64,000 nucleotides of DNA from Halomonas sp. M4R1S46 (GCF_025725685.1 NZ_CP107008.1:3782001-3846000), one strand, 5' to 3'; counted from the first letter of the stretch, positions 27,323-35,897 are shown. The notes: a model not told the origin generated them from the sequence alone. Translations and numbers: made by a program.

Positions 27323-27694
27323 TCAGACCAGGAAGCGCTGCCAGGCCAGCAAGCCCCAGGTGAGCCCGGCGATGACCAGCGACAACATCACCGCCGCCGA
27401 GCCGATGTCCTTGGCCCGGCCGGAGAGCTCGTGGCGGTCGGGGCCGATGCGATCCACCACGCTCTCGATGGCGCTGTTGAGCAGCTCGACGATCAGCACC
27501 AGCAGGCAGCTGCCGACCAGCAGGATCCACTCCACCGGTTCCCGCCCGATCCAGGCGGCCAGCGGCAGCAGGACCACGCAGATGCCCAGTTCCTGGCGGA
27601 AGGCCGCCTCGTGGAGAAAGGCGGCCTTGAGGCCCTTGAGGGAGTAGCGGGTGGAATGCACCAGGTGGCGCCAGCCGGTGTGTCCGGGTTTCAT
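27323..27694 (-). CDS. dgkA: Diacylglycerol kinase
   Basis: A 123-aa integral membrane kinase with three transmembrane helices. The family signature ELLNSAIESVVDRIG (about residues 69-83) and the N-terminal amphipathic YSLKGLKAAFLHEAAFRQE are present. It phosphorylates diacylglycerol to phosphatidate in the inner membrane, recycling lipid from membrane-derived oligosaccharide synthesis. It has the normal length and stands alone between glnE and dacB. Confidence 0.93.
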   Translation of the reverse strand: MKPGHTGWRHLVHSTRYSLKGLKAAFLHEAAFRQELGICVVLLPLAAWIGREPVEWILLVGSCLLVLIVELLNSAIESVVDRIGPDRHELSGRAKDIGSAAVMLSLVIAGLTWGLLAWQRFLV

Positions 27695-27803
27695 CTGCGA
27701 GCGTCCATCGATCAGTCGTCGGCGTAAGCGGCGATGGTAGCAGAGCCGGCCGCCCGGCGCGCCGTCGACGCCTGGGCCCCGGCGACCGGGTCAGGAGGGC
27801 GAC

Positions 27804-29252
27804 TCAATGGGCCTGGATCATCGCGTCCAGGTCCCGCGACAGGCGATCCAGCACCGTCGTCCAGCTCAGGTAGGGCGTCGCGCCGGTGCCGTTGATCAGC
27901 ACCGTGAACACCCCCCAACGACCCGACAGGGTGCGGAAGTAGCCGGTCACCGCGCGCACCGTCACCGGCTGGTTGAGGGTGCCGGTCTTGAGCATGACGT
28001 GGTGTTGGAAGGTCGCCGAGCCCCGCCGGATGAAGCGCATCACGCCATTGCCGGGCGACTGCAGGGCCGCCACGAAGCTCGGGAACAGCGACGGGCGGCG
28101 AAACATGTGCTCCAGCAGGGCGTTCACGCCGGCCGCGGTGGTCCGGTTCTCCGGGGTCAGGCCGCTGCCGCTCTCCAGGGTGGCGGGGCCGTGCCCCGGA
28201 ATGGCGCCGGCGAAGGCCTCGAGGGCATCGCCGGCCTGGGACAGTGACGGCCGGGGGACCTCGGCCAGGTCGAGGGCCAGGGTGTCGGCCATGAAGTTGT
28301 TGGAGTAGTTCAGGGTGCGCAACAGCAGTTCCTGCAGCGGCTCGCTGTCCACCGCGGCGAGCCGCCGCGCCGAGGCCGGCGGCTGGGCGGTGCTGGTGGC
28401 ATGGCCGCCCTGCACCGGGATGCCGGCCTGGCCGAGCATGGCCATCAGGATGTCCGCGGCCTGCGCGGCGGGATCGGCGCTGGTGCGGTAGACCTCACGA
28501 GGATGGGCATTGGTGGAGATCTGGCCACCGACCCGCATGAGGTCGCCGTCGCCGTCGGTCAGACGCTCCGCCGTGAGCTCGGTGCCGCTGTCGTCCGGCC
28601 GGGTCGCCACGCGGTTGTCGATGCGTGGCAGGCGGGACTGGCTGTCGCAGCTGGTGACCTCCGCCGGGTCGCCGGGGATACGCGCCGGCGCGACGGTCAC
28701 GCACCAGTTGCCGTAGTTGACCGCGGCCGACGACAGCAGGGCGCTGTAGGCGTTGTCCACCCGCCGCTCGCCCTCGCAGCGGTCGGTGGTGATGCAGGTC
28801 ACCGGGCCGAAGCGCCACTGGCTGACCACCAGGCTTCCGGTTACCTCGCGCACCCCCGCCTGGTGCAGGCGCTGCACCAGGCGCCACAGGTCCTCGGTGG
28901 TCAGCGCCGGATCGCCGCCGCCCTCGAGCACCAGGTCGCCATGCAGCACGCCCTGGTCATCCGGCTCGGCGGTGCTGACCAGGCGGGTGGTGAAGCGGTG
29001 CTGGGGACCGAAACGATCGAGGGCCGCCGCGGCCAGGTAGACCTTGGTCACCGAGGCCGGCGACAGCAGCCGCTGCGGGGCGAGGCTGCCCAGGGTCTCC
29101 CCTGGCTCGCCGTTGCCCAGCAGGCGAGCCTCGGCGCCGATCACGAAGCCGTCATCGGCGAGACTCGAGAGGCGCGTAAAGCCGTGCCCGAGGGCGGTCA
29201 GCGGCAGGAGCAGGAGCAGGAGCAGGCAGAGCGAGAGCGGGCGGTACAGCAT
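27804..29252 (-). CDS. dacB: D-alanyl-D-alanine carboxypeptidase/endopeptidase (PBP4 type)
   Basis: A 482-aa periplasmic low-molecular-mass penicillin-binding protein. An N-terminal Leu-rich signal peptide (about residues 1-22) precedes the SxxK motif at 67-70 in SPASVTK. The SxN motif is in NYSNNFMAD, and the KTG motif is in MLKTGTLN near the C terminus. The long insert between the first two motifs is typical of the S13 peptidase family. It trims or cleaves peptidoglycan cross-links. Confidence 0.93.
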   Translation of the reverse strand: MLYRPLSLCLLLLLLLPLTALGHGFTRLSSLADDGFVIGAEARLLGNGEPGETLGSLAPQRLLSPASVTKVYLAAAALDRFGPQHRFTTRLVSTAEPDDQGVLHGDLVLEGGGDPALTTEDLWRLVQRLHQAGVREVTGSLVVSQWRFGPVTCITTDRCEGERRVDNAYSALLSSAAVNYGNWCVTVAPARIPGDPAEVTSCDSQSRLPRIDNRVATRPDDSGTELTAERLTDGDGDLMRVGGQISTNAHPREVYRTSADPAAQAADILMAMLGQAGIPVQGGHATSTAQPPASARRLAAVDSEPLQELLLRTLNYSNNFMADTLALDLAEVPRPSLSQAGDALEAFAGAIPGHGPATLESGSGLTPENRTTAAGVNALLEHMFRRPSLFPSFVAALQSPGNGVMRFIRRGSATFQHHVMLKTGTLNQPVTVRAVTGYFRTLSGRWGVFTVLINGTGATPYLSWTTVLDRLSRDLDAMIQAH

Positions 29253-29350
29253 GAGCGACTTCCAGGCGGCGTGAGTCGACGGCGCCCGGGCCGGGGCGCC
29301 ACCCGGCCGCAGTCTACCCGCCCACCGGCCGGGATTCGACCGGTCCCGTT

Positions 29351-29680
29351 TCAGTGGGGCGTCACCGAGGAGAACGCCTGGATGACGACCACGCCTCCAA
29401 CGATCATCGCCAGGCCCAGCACGGCGGGCAGATCCGGGCGTTCACCGTAGACCAGAAAGCCGATCAGGGTCACCAGCACGATGCCGAGGCCCGCCCAGAA
29501 CGCATAGGCGATGCCCACTGGCAGGGTCCGCAGCGCCAGGGTGAGCGTGTAGAAGGCCAGGCCGTAGCCGACCACCACCACCACGCTCGGCCAGAAGCGA
29601 GTGAACTCCTGGGACGCCTTGAGGGAACTGGTGGCCACCACTTCGGCGATGATCGCCAGGGCCAGGTACACATAGGACAT
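29351..29680 (-). CDS. EmrE-like small multidrug resistance transporter
   Basis: A 109-aa protein with four transmembrane helices. The essential Glu is in the first helix (AIIAEVVATSSLKAS), and the LPVGIAYAFWAGLGIVL signature matches EmrE/QacE-type drug exporters rather than the guanidinium-specific Gdx group. It probably expels quaternary ammonium compounds by proton exchange. The ATG overlaps the stop of the PACE gene (TGATG), so the two efflux proteins are made together. Confidence 0.88.
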   Translation of the reverse strand: MSYVYLALAIIAEVVATSSLKASQEFTRFWPSVVVVVGYGLAFYTLTLALRTLPVGIAYAFWAGLGIVLVTLIGFLVYGERPDLPAVLGLAMIVGGVVVIQAFSSVTPH

Positions 29681-30096
29681 CAGCACCCCCTCTGCGCCAG
29701 CCGACGGCGCATCACGTGATCGAACAGCGTATTGAACACCAGCGCATAGGCCAGGAAGAACAGCATGAAACCGAGGTCGAGCCAGAAGGCCTCGACCAGG
29801 CCGATGGCCAGCCACCAGGCTACCACCGGCAGGGTCATCACCAGCAGCCCCAGCTCGAAGCCGAGCGCCTGGGCGAGGCGCTGGACCAGGCTGCGCCGCC
29901 GGGTCGGCACCCAGCCATCGAAGAGCCGGTTCCATACCAGGTTCCACAGCATGGCGGTGGTCGCGAGCCCCAGGGCCAGGACGCCGATCTCGCCGGGCCC
30001 ATGGCCGCTGACCCAGCTCGCCAGCGGCGTCACCATGACCAGGCCACCCGCCTCGAAGAGCAGGGTATGGGTCAGCCGTTCCTTCCAGGAGCGCAT
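29680..30096 (-). CDS. PACE-family (AceI-like) efflux transporter
   Basis: A 138-aa protein with four helices in two similar halves. Segments RLTHTLLFEAGGL and LWNLVWNRLFD in the first half are mirrored by LAQALGFELGLL and ALVFNTLFDHV in the second, as in bacterial transmembrane pair/PACE proteins such as AceI. These export biocides such as chlorhexidine or short diamines. ATG at 30096 has GAGGGGAGA upstream. It is divergent from a LysR gene, the common PACE-regulator arrangement, and coupled to the SMR gene. Confidence 0.88.
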   Translation of the reverse strand: MRSWKERLTHTLLFEAGGLVMVTPLASWVSGHGPGEIGVLALGLATTAMLWNLVWNRLFDGWVPTRRRSLVQRLAQALGFELGLLVMTLPVVAWWLAIGLVEAFWLDLGFMLFFLAYALVFNTLFDHVMRRRLAQRGC

Positions 30097-30216
30097 GGTG
30101 ATCTCCCCTCCGAGCACTCGCCGAGGCCGGGATGGCCTCGACATGGTTTCCCATTCTCGCCACGATGACGATGGATACGAGTTGGACTCCATCAGGAAAA
30201 CAGATAGGTCAAGACC

Positions 30217-31110
30217 ATGCGCTGGAGCCTCGACCAGTTGGAAGTGCTTGTCGCCTGTGCCGAACGGGGCTCTTTCTCCTCGGCCGCCCGCCACCTGGGC
30301 CGCGCCCAGTCCGCCGTCAGTACCGCCATCGCCCACCTGGAGGCCGACCTCGGCTGCCAGCTGTTCGACCGCACCGGCCGGCTGCCCCGGCTGACCGAGG
30401 CGGGCAAGGCCCTGCTCCACGAGGCTCGGGCGGTGATCCGCCAGTGCCAGCGGCTGGAGTCCCGCGCCCGGGCCATCGCCCAGGGCGAGGAGGCCCAGCT
30501 GGTGCTGGCCATCGATGAGGCCCTGGTGGAGATGCCGCCGGTGGACGAGACCCTGGAGGCCCTGGCCCGGCATTACCCGGCCCTGCAGCTCACCCTGCTC
30601 TACGGGGCCCAGGGTGACATCGCCGGCTGGGTGGAAGACCGCACCGCCGACCTGGGCATCCTGCTGCGCCAGCAGAGCCAGGGCCCGGTGCTGGAAGGCA
30701 TCCGGATCGCCCACCTGCAGCAGGTCCTGGTGGTGGGGCGCGACCATCCCCTGGCCGGGCTCCCCGCCCTCACCGCCGGCGACCTGGCCGACCACCGCCA
30801 GCTGCTGATCGCCTCGCGCTCCGAGGGCGACGCCGGGGCGACGCTCAGCGCCCAGTTCTGGCGCCTCAACAGCTTCTACTCGATGGGCGAGCTGGCCACC
30901 CGGGGGCTGGGCTGGGCCCTGGTGCCGCAGCATATCGCCCAGTACCCGCCCTTCCGGGAGGACCTCGTCGAGCTGTCCGGCGAGGCGTTGGGCCGACCGC
31001 CAGTCATCGAGGTGGAGACGGTCTCGCGGCGCGACGCCGCCCAGGGACCGATCGCCCGCTGGCTGCGCCAGACCCTGGGGGAACGCTTCCGCGATCGCCG
31101 CCGTCGCTGA
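30217..31110 (+). CDS. LysR-family regulator of the PACE/SMR efflux pair
   Basis: A 297-aa LysR protein: helix-turn-helix at about residues 3-60 (LDQLEVLVACAERGSFSSAARHLGRAQSAVSTAI), then a binding domain with QVLVVGRDHPLAG and MGELATRGLGWALVP. It is divergent from the PACE gene over 120 nt and is therefore its likely regulator, as in Acinetobacter AceR-AceI pairs. It ends six nt before the stop of the convergent methyltransferase gene. Confidence 0.88.
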   Translation: MRWSLDQLEVLVACAERGSFSSAARHLGRAQSAVSTAIAHLEADLGCQLFDRTGRLPRLTEAGKALLHEARAVIRQCQRLESRARAIAQGEEAQLVLAIDEALVEMPPVDETLEALARHYPALQLTLLYGAQGDIAGWVEDRTADLGILLRQQSQGPVLEGIRIAHLQQVLVVGRDHPLAGLPALTAGDLADHRQLLIASRSEGDAGATLSAQFWRLNSFYSMGELATRGLGWALVPQHIAQYPPFREDLVELSGEALGRPPVIEVETVSRRDAAQGPIARWLRQTLGERFRDRRRR

Positions 31111-31116
31111 GCTCGC

Positions 31117-31806
31117 TCAGGCGACGGGCACCAGCTCGGGGCGATGCGGCAGGTCGACCACCAGGCGCCACAGCGGCTGGCCGCTGTGGTGGTACTTGCG
31201 CTCGAAGGGCGTGAGGCAGTCGCCGCCGGGGTCGAAGCCCTCCACCGCCGCCTGGCGGCCGGTCGCCTGCTCGACCGCTAGGGCGAATTCCTCGACATAG
31301 AGGCGCCAGTTGGAGCGCAGCTCCAGGCAACCGCCCAGCGCCAGGATGGCGGGAAACACCGGATGGCCCTGCCAGCGCATCTTGAGGTGCGCGGCCTTGG
31401 GGTAGGGGTTGGGGTAGAGCAGGTAGTGACGCAGCGGACGCCAGTCGCCGGCCAGCGCCAGCCGCCAGAAATCCACCAGGTCCGCTCGCACCAACCGGGC
31501 GTTGTCGGGCAGCGGACCGTGGTCCCGGGACAGCCGATCCGCGCTGCGGTCGATGCCGATCACCGCGCACTCGGGGTGCCACTCGGCCAGCTGGCGCGTC
31601 GACAGGCCGACGCCACAGCCGGCATCCAGGATCAACGGCGCCCCGGCGCGTTCGGCCCGCCAGGCGTCGGTCGCGGCAAAGGCCTCGCGGGTGTGCGCGG
31701 CCAGCGGCTTGCGCAGCGGATGGGTCAGGGCCCGGGCGACGCGGCGCGACAGGTCCTGGTGGGGGCCGGACTGGCTGGAGGTGACGATGCGCGAGCGCTC
31801 TGGCAT
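31117..31806 (-). CDS. TrmB-like SAM-dependent methyltransferase
   Basis: A 229-aa class I methyltransferase related to tRNA (guanine46-N7)-methyltransferase. The SAM motif is LILDAGCGVGLST; a GIDRS acidic loop follows. The TrmB hallmark PDPWPK appears as YPNPYPK, with the Asp replaced by Asn, while the late T-x-FE-x-K pattern (LTPFERKYHHSG) is kept. The middle (LKMRWQGHPVFPAIL) differs from ordinary TrmB. It may be a TrmB paralogue with a changed substrate. Its start region faces the fabY promoter. Confidence 0.75.
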   Translation of the reverse strand: MPERSRIVTSSQSGPHQDLSRRVARALTHPLRKPLAAHTREAFAATDAWRAERAGAPLILDAGCGVGLSTRQLAEWHPECAVIGIDRSADRLSRDHGPLPDNARLVRADLVDFWRLALAGDWRPLRHYLLYPNPYPKAAHLKMRWQGHPVFPAILALGGCLELRSNWRLYVEEFALAVEQATGRQAAVEGFDPGGDCLTPFERKYHHSGQPLWRLVVDLPHRPELVPVA

Positions 31807-32009
31807 GACGGGAACCGCTGGGCGACGACGAAGTCTGCCATTCTAGCAGCCGGTACCCGGCCCGCGCAGGCCGAGAGGCGCCATGCAGGGTTATCGCAGA
31901 TAGCGGTATCGCTCGGGGCTGGTCCGCTGGCCGGACCGGGTGGGCCATCCCTGGCCAACCCGTTCGGCGGAGTCCGCCTCCCCCCTGGCGAAGGCCCCCT
32001 TCTTTTTTC

Positions 32010-32031
32010 GACCTGCCCCCGGCGCCCCTCG
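32010..32031 (+). repeat. Fragment of the element found at 9371-9392
   Basis: These 22 bases match 9371-9392 at 21 positions (GACCTG, then T or C, then CCCCGGCGCCCCTCG). It lies in the 354-nt gap between the TrmB-like gene and fabY. Just before it stands a small hairpin GAAGG/CCTTC followed by TTTTTT (to 32008), a possible leader terminator. Confidence 0.5.
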
Positions 32032-32072
32032 CCGTGTCCCGCTGCGATTGCCTTGAGCCGCCATGCCCCGGC

Positions 32073-32102
32073 ATGACGCCGTGGCGGGCCGGGTGCTATG
32101 AT
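32073..32102 (+). promoter_or_regulatory. Sigma70-type promoter of fabY
   Basis: ATGACG (32073-32078), an 18-nt spacer and TATGAT (32097-32102). The -10 box contains the in-frame ATG at 32098, so that ATG cannot be the start of an RNA made from this promoter; the TTG at 32161 can. Confidence 0.55.
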
Positions 32103-32160
32103 CCTTGCCCAAATAGCGGCAATGAAGCCCAGACATCAACCGCACAACGAGGAACCCGGC

Positions 32161-34080
32161 TTGTCACATTTACCGGTGATCGTGGGCATGGGCGGCGTGA
32201 ATCCCGCCGGCCGAACCTCGGGCCATCAGGCGTTTCGCCGCACCGTGCTCGACGCCCTGCCCGCTGACGACCAGGCCCGGACCCTGCTCGGCCTGGCGGC
32301 GATGATGCGCCTGGCCCATGCCCAGGCGGACGACACCTGGCACGACGCCGATGGCCAGACCCTCGACGCCGCCGCCATTGTGGAGCAGACCCGCCAGCGG
32401 GTGCTGGACCACACCCTGATCCGGCGCATCGAGGATCCCCGCTTCAATGCCGAGGGTCTGCCCGCCAATCGTCGTGCGAGCCTGTCCCTCGAGGCACCGA
32501 TGACCTTCCGCGTGCGGCGCCGCCAACTGCCCGAGAGCCTGCCGCCCACCTGGCAGGTCCGCGAGCTCGACCGCCGCACCCTGGAGGTGACGGTGCCGGC
32601 CGGCGAGATGAACGTGATGCTGCCCGAGACCCGCCCCGCCCAGGTGCGCGCCGCCGGCCAGCTGCCCTCGGGCTTCGAGCCCAGCCGCCTGTACCGCAGC
32701 GTCCACCACCCCCGGGGCCTGTCCATGGCGATCTTCGCCGCGAGCGACTGCCTGGGCGACAGCGGCCTGGACTGGGACGACCTGCGCGACCGCCTCGATC
32801 CCGACCAGATCGCGGTCTACGCCGGCAACTCCATCGGCCAGCTCGACGACGAGGGCTGGGGAGGGTTGCTCAAGAGCTTCGTCTCCGGCAAGCGGGCCAC
32901 CTCCAAGCAGATGCCGCTCGGCTATGGCCAGATGCCTGCCGACTTCCTCAACGCCTACGTGCTAGGCAGCGTGGGTGGCACCGGGGCGATGCTCGGTGCC
33001 TGTGCCAGCTTCCTCTACAACCTGCGCCTGGGCGTGGACGACATCCGCGCCGGACGACGTCGCGTGGTGATGGTCGGCACCGCCGACGCCCCCATCACCC
33101 CGGAGATCGTCGAGGGCTTCCGCGCCATGGGCGCCCTGGCCGACGACGACAGCCTGAAGGCCCTGGACGCCCTGGAGCTGCTCACCGATGCCGACTACCA
33201 GCGCGCCTGCCGCCCCTTCGCCCGCAATTGCGGCTTCACCATGGGCGAGTCCAGCCAGTTCCTGATGCTGATGGATGATGCGCTGGCCCTAGAGGTCGGC
33301 GCCGAGGTGCTCGGCAGCGTGCCCGAGGTCTTCGTCAATGCCGATGGCTGGAAGCGCTCGATCTCGGCCCCGGGCATCGGCAACTACATCACCCTGGGCA
33401 AGGCGGCCTCACTGGTACGCGACATGCTCGGCGACAAGGCCCTGCGCGAACGCACCATCGTGCACGCCCATGGCACCAGCACCCCCAAGAACCGCGTCAC
33501 CGAGTCCCATGTCCTCGACCTGGTCGCCCAGGCCCACGGCATCCAGGCCTGGCCGGTGGTGGCGGTGAAGGCCTTCGTCGGCCACTCCCAGGGCAGCGCC
33601 GCCGGCGACCAACTGGCCAGCGCCCTGGGCAGCTTCGCCCATGGGCTGCTGCCGGGCATCCCGACCCTGGAGGCCGTGGCCGATGACGTCCACGCCGAGC
33701 GGCTGCGCCTCTTCCGCGACCCGCAGCGCTTCCAGGCCGACGCGGCCTTCATCAACGCCAAGGGCTTCGGCGGCAACAACGCCACCGGCGTGGTGCTCTC
33801 GCCCGCGGTGACCGAGCGCCTGCTGGTGGCCCGCCACGGCGAGGCCGCGGTGGCGGCCTGGCAGGCGCGCCGCGAGGCGACCCGAGAGGCCGCCGCCGGC
33901 TACTGCCGAAACGCCGACTTCGGCCGCTTCCATCCCCGGTACCGCTTCGGCGAGGGGGTGCTGGAGGGGCCCGAGCTCGAGGTCAGCGACGCGGCCATCC
34001 GCATCCCCGGCTATGCACGGCCGGTCTCGCTGGTCGCCGACAATCCCTTCGGGCGCCTCGACGACGGGGAGGACTCATGA
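32161..34080 (+). CDS. fabY: Beta-ketoacyl-ACP synthase FabY
   Basis: A 639-aa ketoacyl synthase of the FabY type first described in Pseudomonas aeruginosa, which condenses acetyl-CoA with malonyl-ACP to start fatty acid synthesis. The active-site triad is visible: Cys281 in GACASF, His437 in HAHGTS and His475 in FVGHSQGS. The TTG at 32161 is chosen because GAGGAA lies six nt upstream and the protein then begins with SHLPVIVGMGGVNPAGR, as FabY does. The stop overlaps the coaD start by four bases (ATGA). Confidence 0.9.
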   Translation: MSHLPVIVGMGGVNPAGRTSGHQAFRRTVLDALPADDQARTLLGLAAMMRLAHAQADDTWHDADGQTLDAAAIVEQTRQRVLDHTLIRRIEDPRFNAEGLPANRRASLSLEAPMTFRVRRRQLPESLPPTWQVRELDRRTLEVTVPAGEMNVMLPETRPAQVRAAGQLPSGFEPSRLYRSVHHPRGLSMAIFAASDCLGDSGLDWDDLRDRLDPDQIAVYAGNSIGQLDDEGWGGLLKSFVSGKRATSKQMPLGYGQMPADFLNAYVLGSVGGTGAMLGACASFLYNLRLGVDDIRAGRRRVVMVGTADAPITPEIVEGFRAMGALADDDSLKALDALELLTDADYQRACRPFARNCGFTMGESSQFLMLMDDALALEVGAEVLGSVPEVFVNADGWKRSISAPGIGNYITLGKAASLVRDMLGDKALRERTIVHAHGTSTPKNRVTESHVLDLVAQAHGIQAWPVVAVKAFVGHSQGSAAGDQLASALGSFAHGLLPGIPTLEAVADDVHAERLRLFRDPQRFQADAAFINAKGFGGNNATGVVLSPAVTERLLVARHGEAAVAAWQARREATREAAAGYCRNADFGRFHPRYRFGEGVLEGPELEVSDAAIRIPGYARPVSLVADNPFGRLDDGEDS

Positions 34081-34556
34081 ACATCGCCGTCTATCCCGGC
34101 ACCTTCGACCCCATCACCAACGGCCACTATGACCTGATCGAGCGCGCCGCGCGGCTCTTCGACAAGGTGGTGGTGGCCATCGCCACGAGCCCCGGCAAGG
34201 GGCCGGTGCTCGACCTCGACACCCGGATTTCCCTGGCCCGAGAGGTGGTGGCCGGCCTGGACAACGTCGAGGTGGTCGGCTTCTCGGGACTGATGACCGA
34301 GTTCATGAAGCAGCAGCATGCCCGCGTGCTGCTGCGCGGACTGCGGGCGGTGTCGGACTTCGAGTACGAGCTACAGCTGGCCAACATGAACCGCGCCCAG
34401 ATGCCGGAGTTGGAGACGGTGTTCCTGACGCCGGAGGTGGAGAACTCCTATATCTCCTCCACCCTGGTCCGCGAGATCGCCCGGCTCGGCGGCGACGTGT
34501 CGCAGCACGTGCATCCCGAGGTCGCCGCGGCGCTGAAGAGCCATTACAATACCTGA
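34077..34556 (+). CDS. coaD: Phosphopantetheine adenylyltransferase
   Basis: A 159-aa nucleotidyltransferase for the fourth step of CoA synthesis. It has the N-terminal GTFDPITNGH (HxGH-type) motif and the late YISSTLVRE segment. The ATG overlaps the fabY stop, so the CoA-pathway enzyme is coupled to the CoA-using initiating synthase. Confidence 0.95.
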   Translation: MNIAVYPGTFDPITNGHYDLIERAARLFDKVVVAIATSPGKGPVLDLDTRISLAREVVAGLDNVEVVGFSGLMTEFMKQQHARVLLRGLRAVSDFEYELQLANMNRAQMPELETVFLTPEVENSYISSTLVREIARLGGDVSQHVHPEVAAALKSHYNT

Positions 34557-34644
34557 CCATGGCACTCGGGCATCTCGCGCCCGAGATCGACTGCTCCAAG
34601 GGCAAGGGCCGGCGTGACCGGCCGCGACTTCCGTGAGGTACCCC

Positions 34645-34893
34645 ATGGCCCTGATGATCACCGACGAATGCATCAACTGCGACGTCTGCGAACCCGAATG
34701 CCCCAACGGCGCCATCTCGCCGGGGGAGGAGATCTACGTCATCGACCCCAACCTGTGCACCGAGTGTGTCGGCCACTACGACGAGCCCCAGTGCCAGCAG
34801 GTCTGTCCGGTGGACTGCATCCCGCTGGACCCGGAGCGCCCGGAGAGCCGTGATGAGCTGATGGAGAAGTACCGGACCATCACCGCCGCCTGA
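34645..34893 (+). CDS. yfhL: YfhL-type 2[4Fe-4S] ferredoxin
   Basis: An 82-aa ferredoxin with two cluster motifs: CINCDVCEPECP at about residues 9-20 and CTECVGHYDEPQCQQVCPVDC, with the spacer insertion typical of the Allochromatium-type/YfhL group. A small electron carrier in the cytoplasm. ATG at 34645 is preceded by GAGGT. It follows coaD by 88 nt, as in many gammaproteobacteria, and ends at a strong terminator. Confidence 0.92.
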   Translation: MALMITDECINCDVCEPECPNGAISPGEEIYVIDPNLCTECVGHYDEPQCQQVCPVDCIPLDPERPESRDELMEKYRTITAA

Positions 34894-34915
34894 CTCGGCG
34901 CTATTGGTGCCCCAT

Positions 34916-34948
34916 GAAAGCGCCCCGCTCATCGAGCGGGGCGCTTTC
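34916..34948. terminator. Strong terminator after the ferredoxin gene
   Basis: A perfect 15-bp stem: GAAAGCGCCCCGCTC (34916-34930), loop ATC, and its complement ending CGCTTTC at 34948. Works in both directions by sequence, with TTT at the plus-strand 3' side of the stem. Confidence 0.85.
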
Positions 34949-35047
34949 GTTGGCTTGAGGCTAATGCTTTCAAGCCCTGTCGACGCTATCCAGTGCAGAG
35001 TTGCCGCCCCGCCCCTCCCCAGCCAGTCGCAGCCCCAAAGTACCATT

Positions 35048-35071
35048 TATCTAGTCATTAAGGACTAGATA
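35048..35071. promoter_or_regulatory. Perfect 9-bp inverted repeat in the AT-rich gap
   Basis: TATCTAGTC (35048-35056), spacer ATTAAG, GACTAGATA (35063-35071). Position about 200 nt before the barrel gene suggests a protein-binding palindrome or cruciform; no regulator is known. Confidence 0.5.
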
Positions 35072-35170
35072 TAGACGCCATCATCTCATCAAAGCGACTA
35101 CTTTCTTCGTCCGATTAGTGCCAATAAAACCATCTGGAAGAAGTACAGCCATTCCTCCTAGGCTAGAAAT

Positions 35171-35185
35171 GTAACACTTTGTTAC
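35171..35185. promoter_or_regulatory. Perfect palindrome GTAACA-CTT-TGTTAC
   Basis: A 15-bp operator-like site 89 nt before the barrel-protein start, in promoter distance. The 380-nt stretch from 34894 to 35273 otherwise holds only the terminator and the 35048-35071 repeat. Confidence 0.5.
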
Positions 35186-35273
35186 TAACACTAACCGCGC
35201 AGATACACAGGATCTTCCCTCGCGGTTTTCCCACTTCAGAAAAATGCCATATGAAAATCGGCAGGGAGGAATC

Positions 35274-35897
35274 ATGAAAGGCGTCATCCCCTTGAGCACC
35301 CTGGTATTACTGTCATGCAATCTCGCGATGGCCCAGGATTATTCCTCTCGCCATACGGGAATCTATTTCGGCGCCAGCGCCGGGAGTGCCGAACTAAACA
35401 ACAATACCTTCGAACGACTCAGCAACCATGGCTTCAGTAACGATGAAACCACCAGCGGCTATCAAATACATATCGGCTATAACTTCACCCCCAATGTCGG
35501 GCTCGAGCTGAGCTATACCGACTTTGGCGACTACACCTCCGAGATTTCCCTGCCGGTGCAGGGCAGTACTCTGCAAGAAGACATAGAAACCGGCATCGAA
35601 GGGACTGGATTGGCACTGGTCGGGAAGATGCCGGTGACACGCGGCTTTAGCTTTTACACCAAGGCCGGGATCATTTCCTGGGAGAGCACAACGCTCGATG
35701 TCGCCAGCATGGATGACGAAACGTTCATGGAACTCGAATTCCAGGCCGAAGGGACAGATCCGTTCTTCGGGCTAGGTGCCGAATACAACCTTGGCCGTTC
35801 GGCCATTCGCAGTGAATACACCCGCTACTCACTCGCCGATGGCGATGAGAGTTTCCAGATCGACATGTTTTCCTTGAGCTTGAGTTACCTGTTTTGA
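35274..35897 (+). CDS. Outer-membrane beta-barrel protein (OmpA-like 8-strand type)
   Basis: A 207-aa protein: signal peptide of about 20 residues ending NLAMA, then alternating polar/hydrophobic strands (GIYFGASAG, GYQIHIGYNF, VGLELSYTDFG, GFSFYTKAGI, SEYTRYSLA) and a C-terminal aromatic residue (SLSYLF) as BamA expects. No periplasmic OmpA domain, so it resembles small porin-like or adhesin barrels. GGGAGGA precedes the ATG. Base composition is clearly lower in GC than all neighbours, and codons ending in A/T are common, which suggests acquisition from elsewhere. Confidence 0.8.
   Translation: MKGVIPLSTLVLLSCNLAMAQDYSSRHTGIYFGASAGSAELNNNTFERLSNHGFSNDETTSGYQIHIGYNFTPNVGLELSYTDFGDYTSEISLPVQGSTLQEDIETGIEGTGLALVGKMPVTRGFSFYTKAGIISWESTTLDVASMDDETFMELEFQAEGTDPFFGLGAEYNLGRSAIRSEYTRYSLADGDESFQIDMFSLSLSYLF

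Noticed and set aside
35081..35320. A 79-codon minus-strand frame in the AT-rich gap
   Set aside because: It has no ribosome site, crosses the barrel gene start and covers both the promoter zone and a palindrome.
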